From Burkholderiales bacterium 70-64 (GTDB lineage: Bacteria > Pseudomonadota > Gammaproteobacteria > Burkholderiales > Burkholderiaceae_E): a stretch of 64,000 bases of DNA. Shown here piece by piece: positions 26,070 through 34,618 of the stretch. Made by a program: the position numbers and the translations under genes. Below the pieces are notes generated by a model, which worked only from the letters and a program-made list of their open reading frames with translations, was not told the DNA's origin and did not search any database. The DNA lies in contig MKUQ01000038.1 of assembly GCA_001898645.1 (NCBI GenBank), positions 1 through 64,000 on the forward strand. Reading direction: 5' to 3'. Position 1 is the first letter of the stretch. Each line of letters opens with the position of its first letter.

Positions 26070-27992
26070 GTGCAGAATTCGTACGACATCGTGGCCATGG
26101 GTGCCGGGCACAACGGCCTCACTGCAGCCGCCTACCTGGCCAAGGCGGGCAAGAAGGTGCTGGTGCTCGAGCGCAAGGCCTATCCCGGCGGCGGCGTGTC
26201 CACGCGCGAGCTCAACACGCCCGGTTACTGGCATGACGAGCACTCCAGCGTGCACATCATGATCCAGGGCAACCCGCTGCTGCGCCAGGACGAGCTCGGC
26301 CTCATCGCCCGGCACGGCCTGGAGTACAACTACTCGCCGGTGCCGCACGCCACGATCTTTCCCGACCAGTCCACGCTCTTCACCTACAAGGACGTGGACA
26401 AGACCTGCGAGTGCTTCGCCCGGATCTCACCCAGGGATGCCGAGACCTACCGCGATTTCGTCAGGATGAGCCGGCAGTTCCTCGAAGTCTTCATGCCCGG
26501 CCTCTACATGCCGCCGCCGCCCCTGGGCGAGCTGGTGGCCATGCTCGATCGCAGCGAGGAAGGCCGCGTCATGCTCGACTACATGAGCCGCGACTGCCTG
26601 GACCTGGTGAACCGGCTCTACGAGAACGACAAGATCAAGATTCACCTGCTGCGCCTGGTGAGCGAGAACCTGCAGGTACCCGACGAGCTGGGTACCGGGA
26701 TGGGCGTGCTGCTGATGCCCGGCATCATCCATACTTACGGCGTGTCGCAGCCCGTCGGCGGCAGCGGCAAGCTGAGCGAGTCCCTGGTGCGCTGCATCGA
26801 GTCCCATGGCGGCGAGGTGCGCTGCAACGCCGAGGTGACGAGGATCCTCACCAGCGGCGGCCGTGCCGCCGGCGTGGAGCTCGCCGACGGGGAGCGGATC
26901 ATGGCGCGCGACGCCGTGATCGGCGCCATCCATCCCCACGTCGTCCGTCGTTTCGTGGAGGGCGTGCCCGAGCCGGTGCTCGCGCGTGCCGAGCGGGTCA
27001 CCCTCGCGCCGTTCTCCATCATGGTCAGCCACTACGACCTCAGGGAGAACGCCCGCTACCACGCCGGCGAGGAAGTGGGCCGCGCCATCATGCTGGAACT
27101 GATGGCCACCGACGATCTCGGCGAGATGATGGCCGACTTCCACGCCCTGCGGCGCGGCGAGATCACGGCGCGGCGCCTGTGCGCCGGCGGCGACGAGAGC
27201 ATCAGCGACAAGACCCGTGTGCCGCCCGGCAAGGGGCTGTTCCACGGCATCACGTTCGCTCCCTACACGGTGACCGATCGCCGCTGGGCGGGACGCCACT
27301 GGGACGACTTCAAGGAGGAGATCGGTGACCTCTCCCTGGAGCACTATCGCAGGTTCGTCTCCAACCTGACGGACGACAACATCGTCGCGCGCACCATCGT
27401 CAGTCCGGTGGACATCGAGCGCAACTCGCCCAACAGCATGATGCGCGGCGACCTGCACGGAGCGGCGCCCTACTTCTACCAGAGCGCCGGGCATCGGCCG
27501 ACGCCGGACCTGGGCCAGTTCACCGTGCCCGGCGTTGCACGCCTGTACCTGGCCGGCCCTTTCCAGCATCCGGGCGGCGGTGTGTACGGCGCCGGACGGG
27601 CCACGGCGATGAAGATGTTCGAGGATCTCGGCATGGACTTCGGCTCCGTGGCCAAGGGGGCACGCCAGGATCTGGGCGCGCCGCCGCCCAGGGCGGCGCG
27701 CGGCAACGGAGGGGAGACGCAGGGGATGGTGCTGCGCGGCCCCGCCGACGAGGAGCTGATGAGCGTCGATTCCCTCGAGCGCGTCGGCGACGAGCTCGTC
27801 ATCAAGGGCAAGAGCTTCGGCACCATGCCCATGGAAGCGCGTCTGGATGCCGCCTCGGCACGCGCCGGCCTGAAGCTGCTGGGCTTGCGGCGGCTCGCCT
27901 TCCTCGCGACCTTGCCCCTGCGCGGCGGAAGATCGCGTGCGCGCGGTCGAGGTGCCGAGGACCGCCGGAAGCCGCCGGAGAACGGCCGATGA
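26070..27992 (+). CDS. Phytoene-desaturase-like FAD oxidoreductase with C-terminal extension
   Basis: A 640-residue flavoprotein. The N-terminal dinucleotide-binding motif is VAMGAGHNGLTAAAYLAKAG, followed by ERKAYPGGGVSTREL, and a C-terminal FAD-contact region reads RLYLAGPFQHPGGGVYGAGRATAM. This is the CrtI/NAD(P)-FAD oxidoreductase superfamily, whose members desaturate, isomerise or saturate C=C bonds in hydrophobic molecules. After that motif (about residue 517) there is an extra C-terminal stretch of over 100 residues, rich in Arg/Gly near the end, that is unusual in the family. The GTG start at 26070 follows CCGGAGGAAGA. Its end overlaps the next SDR gene by 4 bp. The substrate is unknown. 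Confidence 0.85.
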   Translation: MQNSYDIVAMGAGHNGLTAAAYLAKAGKKVLVLERKAYPGGGVSTRELNTPGYWHDEHSSVHIMIQGNPLLRQDELGLIARHGLEYNYSPVPHATIFPDQSTLFTYKDVDKTCECFARISPRDAETYRDFVRMSRQFLEVFMPGLYMPPPPLGELVAMLDRSEEGRVMLDYMSRDCLDLVNRLYENDKIKIHLLRLVSENLQVPDELGTGMGVLLMPGIIHTYGVSQPVGGSGKLSESLVRCIESHGGEVRCNAEVTRILTSGGRAAGVELADGERIMARDAVIGAIHPHVVRRFVEGVPEPVLARAERVTLAPFSIMVSHYDLRENARYHAGEEVGRAIMLELMATDDLGEMMADFHALRRGEITARRLCAGGDESISDKTRVPPGKGLFHGITFAPYTVTDRRWAGRHWDDFKEEIGDLSLEHYRRFVSNLTDDNIVARTIVSPVDIERNSPNSMMRGDLHGAAPYFYQSAGHRPTPDLGQFTVPGVARLYLAGPFQHPGGGVYGAGRATAMKMFEDLGMDFGSVAKGARQDLGAPPPRAARGNGGETQGMVLRGPADEELMSVDSLERVGDELVIKGKSFGTMPMEARLDAASARAGLKLLGLRRLAFLATLPLRGGRSRARGRGAEDRRKPPENGR

Positions 27993-28759
27993 ACGGACGG
28001 CTGCACGACAAGGTCGCGATCGTCACCGGTTCGGGCAGCGGCATCGGGCGCGGCTGCGCGATCATGTTCGCCCGCGAGGGCGCGCGAGTGGTGGGCTGCG
28101 ACATCGATGTGCGCACGGCCGCGGAGACGGTGGAGCTCGCGCAGGCGGAGGGCCTGCGCATCGACAGCTTCCATCCCTGCGACCTGACGCGGGCGGCCGA
28201 CGTGCGGCGGCTCGTGGAGTTCGCCGTGGAACGCCATGGCGGCCTCGACGTGCTGGTGAACGCCGGCGCGTTCGGCGCGTTCGCCTGGATCGAGGAGATG
28301 GATCACGAGCGCGACTGGAAGCGCACCCTGGCCGGCGAGCTGGACGTGGTCTTCCTCGCCTGCCAGGCGGCCTGGCCGCATCTGAAAGCGCGCGGCGGCG
28401 GTGCCATCATCAACTTCGCCTCGGCCAGCGCCCGGGTCGCCTTCAGGCCGCTGCCCTCGCTGGCCCATTGCGCCGGCAAGGGCGGCGTGCTGGCCATGAC
28501 CCGCCAGCTCGCCATGGAAGGCGGGCCCCACGGCATCCGCGCCAACACCATCTCGCCCGCGCTGGTCGAGACCACGGCGACCCGCATTCCGCTGGAAACC
28601 ATCCCCGACTTCCGCGAGGAAGTGCTGGACAAATGCATGATCAGGCGCCTGGGCAGGCCGGAGGACATCGGCTGGTGCGCCATCTATCTGGCCTCCGACG
28701 AAGCGGGCTGGGTGACGGGTGCCGATTTCCCCATCGACGGCGGTACGACCGCCTGGTAG
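27989..28759 (+). CDS. SDR-family protein with His at the catalytic Tyr position
   Basis: A 256-residue SDR with an intact cofactor motif TGSGSGIG, NAGAFGAF at the N-N-A-G position, and INFASASAR around the serine. At the Y-x-x-x-K position the sequence is H-C-A-G-K (segment PSLAHCAGKGGVLAMTRQLA, His codon CAT at 28468-28470), so the catalytic tyrosine is replaced by histidine. I recall that some SDR subgroups keep such a change, so it may be a family trait with altered chemistry rather than damage. The rest (GIRANTISPALVET, DFPIDGGTTAW) is normal. It is coupled by a 4-bp overlap to the flavoprotein gene. Confidence 0.88.
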   Translation: MNGRLHDKVAIVTGSGSGIGRGCAIMFAREGARVVGCDIDVRTAAETVELAQAEGLRIDSFHPCDLTRAADVRRLVEFAVERHGGLDVLVNAGAFGAFAWIEEMDHERDWKRTLAGELDVVFLACQAAWPHLKARGGGAIINFASASARVAFRPLPSLAHCAGKGGVLAMTRQLAMEGGPHGIRANTISPALVETTATRIPLETIPDFREEVLDKCMIRRLGRPEDIGWCAIYLASDEAGWVTGADFPIDGGTTAW

Positions 28760-28778
28760 CGCATCGGAAAGGAGCGTC

Positions 28779-29522
28779 ATGAGCAGGAGCCACCAGGACC
28801 GCGTCGCGGTCGTCACCGGCGCCGCGGGCGCGCTGGGCAGCCATTTCGCACGCCGCCTGGCGGCAGAGGGTTGTCACGTCGCCATCGCCGACGTCGCGCC
28901 GGCCGACGAGGTCGTGGCGCAGATCGATGCGCTCGGGCGCAAGGCCTACGCCGAAGTGTGCGACCTGTCCGATGCCCGGGCGGTGAGGCGCTTCGCAGGC
29001 GCCGTGCTGGAGCGCTTCGGGCGCTGCGACATCCTGGTGAACAACGCGGCCTACATGCCGCTGGTGCCGCTGGCCGAGCTGACCCTCGAGGAGTTCCGGC
29101 GCTTCGAGGCGATCAACGTGGAAGCGCCCCTGCTGCTGGCTCAGGCTCTCTCGCCCGACATGGCTCGTCGCGGCTATGGGCGCATCGTGCAGATCGCTTC
29201 CAGCACCGTGGGCAATCCCATGTCCGGTTTTACCGCCTACATCACGACCAAGATGGCCGGCATCGGCCTGGTGCGTGCGCTGGCTGCGGAGCTAGGCCCC
29301 AAGGGCATCGCCGTCAATGCGATCGCGCCGGGGCTGACTCGCACGCCTTCCTCGGAAAAGAATCTGCCGCCCGAGCTCTTCGAAGCCGTGCGCCAGCAGC
29401 AGCTGGTCAAGCGCACGGAGGAGCCGGAAGACCTGTGCGGCGTGCTGGCCTTCCTCACCTCGGAGGAGGCCGGCATGCTCGCCGGCCAGGTCCTGTACGT
29501 GGACGGCGGCACCGTCTTCTAG
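28779..29522 (+). CDS. SDR-family oxidoreductase
   Basis: A 247-residue classical SDR with TGAAGALG, NNAAYMPL at the NNAG position, catalytic IASSTVGNP and the complete YITTK active site, then VNAIAPGLTRT and the C-terminal YVDGGTVF. The ATG at 28779 follows AAAGGAGCGTC, which decides the start. It is 19 bp after the His-variant SDR; the pair may act in sequence or as a heteromer in which this one supplies the normal catalysis. The substrate is not identifiable. Confidence 0.88.
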   Translation: MSRSHQDRVAVVTGAAGALGSHFARRLAAEGCHVAIADVAPADEVVAQIDALGRKAYAEVCDLSDARAVRRFAGAVLERFGRCDILVNNAAYMPLVPLAELTLEEFRRFEAINVEAPLLLAQALSPDMARRGYGRIVQIASSTVGNPMSGFTAYITTKMAGIGLVRALAAELGPKGIAVNAIAPGLTRTPSSEKNLPPELFEAVRQQQLVKRTEEPEDLCGVLAFLTSEEAGMLAGQVLYVDGGTVF

Positions 29523-29536
29523 GAGAGGGAGAGCAG

Positions 29537-29959
29537 ATGAACCGGAGCGATTTCGATGCCTATGTGCGCCGCTTCAACGCCGAGGACGATTCCGCCTTCC
29601 GGCTCTATCTCGCGCCTGACGTCGCGGTGCAGAACGGCGGCCTGCAGCTGCGCGGCGTGCAGGCCATGATCGACCACTACGCCGCGATCTGGAGCGGGTT
29701 CCGCGAGACCCTGCAGGTGCAGAGATTCGTCTGCGACGGGGAGACCCTGGCGGTCGAGCTGCGCACCCACTTCGAGGCGCGGATGGACGATCCCGCCTCC
29801 CCGTTCGGCCCGGTGCGGGCCGGCGAATGCTTCGACTACCACGGTCTCGTCATGTACCGCATCGAAGGCGGCCGCTTCCAGGACATCAAGGTGGCCTATC
29901 TGGAGTTCGTTCACACCGATCGGCACGGCGTGCGCAAGCCGCTCGGCATCGTACATTGA
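29537..29959 (+). CDS. SnoaL-like / NTF2-fold protein
   Basis: A 140-residue single-domain protein with the NTF2-like cone fold: an N-terminal helix FDAYVRRFNAEDD, then FRLYLAPDVAVQNGG, GVQAMIDHYAAIWSGFRETL, the strands VQRFVCDGETLAVELRTHFEAR, and YHGLVMYRIEGGRFQDIKVAYLEF. SnoaL-like proteins act as cyclases, isomerases or hydrolases on polyketide-like and steroid-like substrates. The SD is GGAGAGGGAGAG. It lies 14 bp after the SDR gene and 10 bp before the DAPG-hydrolase-like gene. Confidence 0.8.
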   Translation: MNRSDFDAYVRRFNAEDDSAFRLYLAPDVAVQNGGLQLRGVQAMIDHYAAIWSGFRETLQVQRFVCDGETLAVELRTHFEARMDDPASPFGPVRAGECFDYHGLVMYRIEGGRFQDIKVAYLEFVHTDRHGVRKPLGIVH

Positions 29960-29969
29960 GGAGCGCGCG

Positions 29970-30590
29970 ATGAATCACAGCGTCAGCCACGACGCCCTGG
30001 GCACGCATCTGGACTGGCGGCTCGAGGGGGTCACCGCCCGCATGATCGACTGGTTCTGGAGCAACATGGAAAAGGGATTCATCCTGTGGCATCCGGAGCA
30101 GCACGAAGCGCTGGAATGGGCCGTGGCGCCGCGCCACGGCAATCCCATCGGATCCATCCACATCGCGCCTCAGACCTGGGACGACGGGCGGCGCCAGAAC
30201 CTCTACATCCGCTTCGAGAAGCTGGAGGACGTGCCGGCCGAGATCCGCGACTGCATCGTCTACGAGCATGTCGTCATCGTCGGCGGCCTGGGCCTGGGTG
30301 AGGAATGCCTTGCCGATCCCGACCCCATGGGCTACCGCCTGCACCAGTGGCAGAAGACGGACGAGGGCGTCATCGGCAAGTCCTCGGCCATCGGCACGCG
30401 CAGGAAGGAGACGGTGGAGGACGGCAAGGTATGGGCCGCCCACTGCGCGCAGGAGATCGGCAACTGGGCCGTCTTCCTGCCCCGGCTGTACGACCTCTAC
30501 AAGGTCGTCACCGACACGCGGCGCAACCTCTTCGCCGACCTGTCGGTGACGGGCAAGGGGCGCGACGCGCGCTACACCTTCATCCGCTAA
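29970..30590 (+). CDS. DAPG-hydrolase (PhlG/phloretin hydrolase)-like protein
   Basis: A 206-residue protein resembling the DAPG hydrolase domain of 2,4-diacetylphloroglucinol and phloretin hydrolases, which cleave a C-C bond next to an acyl group with a metal held by two His and two Glu. Here MIDWFWSNMEKGFILWHPEQHEALEW gives His41 or His45 and Glu46 or Glu49, and WAAHCAQEIGNWAVFLPRLY gives His158 and Glu162. Both segments match the family. It is shorter than PhlG (about 290 residues), so a loop or the C-terminal part is reduced. It is the last gene before the 158-bp gap and may deacylate a ring intermediate of the pathway. The family assignment is by motif only. Confidence 0.65.
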   Translation: MNHSVSHDALGTHLDWRLEGVTARMIDWFWSNMEKGFILWHPEQHEALEWAVAPRHGNPIGSIHIAPQTWDDGRRQNLYIRFEKLEDVPAEIRDCIVYEHVVIVGGLGLGEECLADPDPMGYRLHQWQKTDEGVIGKSSAIGTRRKETVEDGKVWAAHCAQEIGNWAVFLPRLYDLYKVVTDTRRNLFADLSVTGKGRDARYTFIR

Positions 30591-30722
30591 ACGATCCGCC
30601 TGCCGCCGGAGGTCGCGTGAAGCGAGGCCGGCGAGCGGCGGCGTTTCCCGCCCGCAGGCATCCGTCGCACGGATAGATGGAATCGCGATAAACGATTTCC
30701 CCGCCCGCTTGCCCCTCGCTAT

Positions 30723-30734
30723 CTTTCGCGAAAG
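30723..30734. promoter_or_regulatory. 12-bp perfect palindrome upstream of the hyuA-like gene
   Basis: CTTTCGCGAAAG is a perfect 12-bp palindrome ending 14 bp before the ATG of the HyuA-type gene and just before its AGGAGGGG site (30739-30746). The 158-bp gap (30591-30748) is the longest interval in the otherwise tight operon, so a secondary promoter with its own control may lie here. No consensus -35/-10 pair is evident. Confidence 0.45.
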
Positions 30735-30748
30735 AAACAGGAGGGGCA

Positions 30749-32833
30749 ATGTCCTACAGAATCTCGGTGGACAGCGGCGGCACCTTCACCGACGGTGTCC
30801 TGATCGACGAAAAAGGCAGCGCGCGCATGAGCAAGGCGCACACCACGCCTGCCGATCCCACCATCGGCGTCGTCGACTGCATCACGAAGCTCGCGCAGGA
30901 ATCGAAGCAGACCCTGGCGGGGCTGCTCGGGCGCACCCGCTCCATCGTGCTCGGGACGACCCTGGCGACCAACCTGGTCGCGACGAAATCGGGCGCGCGG
31001 ATGGGGGCCATCGCCACCAGGGGCTATCGACTGCGCATGGCCTTCCCCCAGGCGGCGAAGATCGAATGGCGGGAGGGGCCGCCGGACATGTACGACTTCC
31101 GTACCGATCCGCCCGCCCCCCTGACGCCTTTCCACCTGATGGAGGAGGTCGAGGAGCGCGTCGACTGCAGGGGCGAGGTGGTGGCGCCGCTGAACGAGGA
31201 AGACGTGCGGCGCGCAGTGCGTCGCCTGAATGAGGAAGGCGTCGAGGCCATCGCCGTGACGCTCCTGTTCTCCCACCTGAATCCCGCGCACGAGCAGCGC
31301 ATCGGGCAGATCATCGGGGAAGAGGCACCCGGGGTGCACGTGGCCTTGTCCCACGTGGTGCTGCCGGTCACCGGAGAGGTGGACCGCTGGGGTACCACCA
31401 TGTTTTCGGCCTACGTGGCGCCGGCGGTGACCCGCTTCGTCTCGAAGATGCGCGGACTGCTGGCGGACGAGGGTTTCGGGGGCGAGCTGCTGCTGATGCA
31501 GAGCAACGGAGGGATCGCGACACCGGAGATCGTGATCGAGAATCCGGCCGCGCTGCTGCTGTCGGGCCCGGCCGCCGGGCCATCTCTCGGCCGTTCGCTC
31601 GGCCGGGCACACGGGTTCGACAACGTGCTGTCGGTCGACATGGGCGGCACCAGCTTCGACGTGGGCGTGGTTCACGACGGGGTGGTGGAAACGATCAAGC
31701 AGCAGGTGATCGACTGGAAGAAATTCTCCCTGCCCTGCGTGGACGTGGACGCCGTCGGCGCGGGCGGCGGCAGCATCGCCGGCGTCGATGCCGCGGGACG
31801 CCTGCGCGTCGGGCCGAAGAGCGCCGGCGCGTTTCCCGGTCCGGCCTGCTACGGCCAGGGCGGAGACCAGCCGACCGTGACCGATGCCAACGTGGTGCTG
31901 GGCTACATCGATCCGGAGTGGTTCCTCGGGGGCGAAACCAGGCTGAGGAAGGATCTCGCGGAGCAAGCCATCGGGGAGAAGATCGCCGCCCCGTTGAACC
32001 TCACGGTCGAGCAGGCCGCGGCGGCGATCTACGAGGTGATCAATTCCAACATGGCGAGCGGCACGCACGTGAGCTTCGCCAAGCGGGGCTTCGATCCGCG
32101 GGATTTCGCCCTCTGCGCGGCGGGCGGCGCCGCGCCCGTTCACGCCGTGAAGATCATGCAGGAGCTCGGCATCCGCAAGCTGATCGTGCCCAGGGTGGCA
32201 CCGATCTACTGCGCCTACGGCATGATGTTCTCCGATCTCAAGCACGATTACCAGCGCACCTACGTGAGCGAGACCGCCAGGGCGGACCTGGAGCGGATCG
32301 ACGCCCTGTTCGCGGAGATGGAGGAATCGGCCCGGGTCACCCTGCGCCGGGAAGGGGTGGCCGATCACGACATGGCGATCACCCGCTCGATGGAGATGCG
32401 CTATTACGGCCAGTTCCGCGAGCGCATCGCCGCGGTTCCGCCGGGTCCCGTCAGCGTCGCGACCCTGGCGCAGACGCTGGAGGCCTTCCACGCCGTACAC
32501 AGGCAGACGGTGGGCTATGCGGACGCGAAGTACCCGACGGAAATCGTGCGGCTGCATCTCTCCGGCACCGCCACGCTGGCAAAACCCGCACTGAGGGAGC
32601 TGGAGAAGGGGAAGGACACCTCGGCGGCCCGCAAGCCCTCGAGGAGGGCCTGGTTCGCCGGTCCGGGGTTCATCGATACGCCGGTCTTCGACGGCGACCG
32701 CCTCCTGGGCGGGGCGGTGATCGAGGGGCCGGCGATCGTCGAGAGCCGTTTCACGACCTTCGTGCTGCCGCCGGACGCGAGGACGGAGGTCGACGCCTGG
32801 GGCAATTTCGTCACGACCGCGAAGGAGGGTTGA
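30749..32833 (+). CDS. HyuA-type subunit (hydantoinase/oxoprolinase, acetone/acetophenone carboxylase family)
   Basis: A 694-residue protein with the two actin-like ATPase halves of the HyuA family: N-terminal YRISVDSGGTFTDGVLIDE and central LSVDMGGTSFDVGVV. It also has SNGGIATPE, SGPAAGPSLG, AGGGSIAGVD, GPACYGQGGDQPTVTDANVVLG and ALCAAGGAAPVHAVKI. Family members use ATP to activate amide or ketone substrates: N-methylhydantoin hydrolysis, 5-oxoprolinase, or carboxylation of acetone or acetophenone. The 3-bp gap to the HyuB gene shows one complex. The acyl-CoA ligase downstream and the beta-keto-acid cleavage enzyme upstream favour ketone carboxylation, but no gamma-type small subunit of acetone carboxylase is seen. 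Confidence 0.9.
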   Translation: MSYRISVDSGGTFTDGVLIDEKGSARMSKAHTTPADPTIGVVDCITKLAQESKQTLAGLLGRTRSIVLGTTLATNLVATKSGARMGAIATRGYRLRMAFPQAAKIEWREGPPDMYDFRTDPPAPLTPFHLMEEVEERVDCRGEVVAPLNEEDVRRAVRRLNEEGVEAIAVTLLFSHLNPAHEQRIGQIIGEEAPGVHVALSHVVLPVTGEVDRWGTTMFSAYVAPAVTRFVSKMRGLLADEGFGGELLLMQSNGGIATPEIVIENPAALLLSGPAAGPSLGRSLGRAHGFDNVLSVDMGGTSFDVGVVHDGVVETIKQQVIDWKKFSLPCVDVDAVGAGGGSIAGVDAAGRLRVGPKSAGAFPGPACYGQGGDQPTVTDANVVLGYIDPEWFLGGETRLRKDLAEQAIGEKIAAPLNLTVEQAAAAIYEVINSNMASGTHVSFAKRGFDPRDFALCAAGGAAPVHAVKIMQELGIRKLIVPRVAPIYCAYGMMFSDLKHDYQRTYVSETARADLERIDALFAEMEESARVTLRREGVADHDMAITRSMEMRYYGQFRERIAAVPPGPVSVATLAQTLEAFHAVHRQTVGYADAKYPTEIVRLHLSGTATLAKPALRELEKGKDTSAARKPSRRAWFAGPGFIDTPVFDGDRLLGGAVIEGPAIVESRFTTFVLPPDARTEVDAWGNFVTTAKEG

Positions 32834-32836
32834 GCC

Positions 32837-34618
32837 GTGTCCGAGAAGATCGACCCCATCACCTTCTCGGTGGTGTGGAACAAGCTCCAGTACCTGGCCC
32901 AGCAGGTGGGCGAGAAGGTGCTGTATTCCACCCAGTCGTTCGTGACCGCGCTCGCCCGGGATCTCGGGCAGAGCATTCTCGACCCGCGGGGCAAGATCGT
33001 CGTGGCGGCCAGCTCGGCCCCCATCCATACGCTGGTCGCCGAGGAGGCGATCAAGGGCCTGGAGTCGTACTTCCACGGCGACTACCGGCCCGGCGACTTC
33101 ATCGTCGCCAACGACCCTTACATCGTGCGCGGCGGGCACCTGCCCGACTGGAACTTCATCCGTCCGCTGTTCTACGAGGGCGAGCACATCGGCTTCTTCC
33201 AGACCAAGACGCACGTCAGCGACACCGGCGGATTCCTGCCCGGCGGCTATGGCGCCGGAGCCTACGACATCATCGCCGAGGGACTCAACCTGCCGCCCCT
33301 GAAGATCATCAAGGCGGGCGAGCTGCAGGAGGACCTCTGGCACCTGGTGCTGAAGAACGTCCGCATGCCGACCGAGCTGGACATGGACACGCGGCTGATC
33401 AACGGCTGCATGGCCCTGGCCGAGGAGCAGATCGGCCGGCTGTGCGACAAGTACGGCGTGGAGACGGTCAAGGCCTGCATGGCGGAGATCGTCGCCAGCG
33501 GCGAGCGGCTGATGCGGGCCGAGATCGCCGGGATTCCGGACGGAACGTATTACGGCGAGTCGGCCACCGACTGGGACGGCCAGACCGACAGGCAGATATG
33601 GGTACGCGTCGAGGCCACGGTGAAGGGCGAGGAGCTGACGCTCGACTTCTCGCGCAGCGATCCGCAGGCGACGTTCGTGAACTGCCCGGTCGGAGCCACC
33701 ATCACCAGCGCCATGGTGGGGCTGTTCTACCTGATGGACGCGAACATCCCCAAGAACGGGGGAGCGATGAACGCGGTCAAGTTCGTCATCCCGGAGGGGA
33801 CGGTGGTCAACCCGCGCTATCCGGCCACCGTGGGCGCATCGCAGATATCGGTAGGCACGCAGATCGTCGAGGCGTGCATGCTGGCCATGGGCCAGGCCCT
33901 GCCGGACCGGGCGATGGGTGCCTGGGGCCGGCATCTGTGCCCGATCAACATCGGCGTGCAGCCGGACGTCATCGATCCGCGTACCGGGCACGTGCGCCAT
34001 TACTTCACCGAGACCTTCGGCAGCGACAGCGGCAGCGGCGCGGTGAAGGGTTCCGACGGCTGGCTCGGCGTGGGATTCCAGAGCGCCTGCGGGAATCTCA
34101 CGCGGCCCAACATCGAATTCTTCGAATCCACCTCCCCCTATCTCGTGACCCACTACGAGGTGCTGCAGGACTGGGAAGGTGCGGGCGAGTTCCGCGGCGC
34201 GCCGGGCAGCTATGTCCGCTTCGTGGCGCGCACCGTGCCCGGCGCACCTTCCCTGCTCATGACGGGCAACAGCGACGGGCAGAGGTCGGCGCCGGCAGGC
34301 GTATGCGGCGGCGGCAGCGGACCGTTCGCCGAGATGGAGATCGTGGCGACGGACGGCGCCCGGCGGATTCTCCGGACCTTCGAGACCAGGCCCATCTTCC
34401 CGGGAGAGGTGTGCGAGACGCGCAACCCGGGGGGCGGCGGCTGGGGCGATCCGCTGGACCGCGAAGCGGGCAAGGTGGGCGAGGACGTGCGCAACGGCTT
34501 CGTGTCGATGCAGCGGGCGCGGGATGTCTACGGCGTGATCCTCGATCCCGGCACGTTCGAGGTCCGGCTCGAGGCCACGCAGGCACGGCGCCGGGAGCTT
34601 CGAGGGCGTGCGGCATGA
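32837..34618 (+). CDS. HyuB-type subunit of the same complex
   Basis: A 593-residue protein of the HyuB/acetone carboxylase alpha family. Family motifs: DPITFSVVWNKLQYLAQQVG, ARDLGQSILDPRG, FIVANDPYIVRGGHLPDWN (usual N-D-P-Y-x-G-G-T-H-L-P-D), KTHVSDTGGFLPGGYG, FSRSDPQATFVNCPVGAT and NPGGGGWGDPLDR. The GTG start follows AAGGAGGGTTGAGCC. With the HyuA-type subunit it should form the ATP-dependent hydrolase or carboxylase. The stop overlaps the next gene's ATG in ATGA form, so that NTF2-like protein is translated with it and could belong to the complex. Confidence 0.9.
   Translation: MSEKIDPITFSVVWNKLQYLAQQVGEKVLYSTQSFVTALARDLGQSILDPRGKIVVAASSAPIHTLVAEEAIKGLESYFHGDYRPGDFIVANDPYIVRGGHLPDWNFIRPLFYEGEHIGFFQTKTHVSDTGGFLPGGYGAGAYDIIAEGLNLPPLKIIKAGELQEDLWHLVLKNVRMPTELDMDTRLINGCMALAEEQIGRLCDKYGVETVKACMAEIVASGERLMRAEIAGIPDGTYYGESATDWDGQTDRQIWVRVEATVKGEELTLDFSRSDPQATFVNCPVGATITSAMVGLFYLMDANIPKNGGAMNAVKFVIPEGTVVNPRYPATVGASQISVGTQIVEACMLAMGQALPDRAMGAWGRHLCPINIGVQPDVIDPRTGHVRHYFTETFGSDSGSGAVKGSDGWLGVGFQSACGNLTRPNIEFFESTSPYLVTHYEVLQDWEGAGEFRGAPGSYVRFVARTVPGAPSLLMTGNSDGQRSAPAGVCGGGSGPFAEMEIVATDGARRILRTFETRPIFPGEVCETRNPGGGGWGDPLDREAGKVGEDVRNGFVSMQRARDVYGVILDPGTFEVRLEATQARRRELRGRAA

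Noticed and set aside
24789-26348. 519-codon minus-strand frame opposite the MFS gene
   Set aside because: Shadow with repetitive His/Gly/Arg composition and no family pattern.
30719-34153. 1144-codon open frame on the minus strand across the hyuA/hyuB genes
   Set aside because: It is the antisense shadow of two genes with clear family motifs, as is usual in very GC-rich DNA. It has no recognisable domain and a His/Gly/Arg-rich composition.
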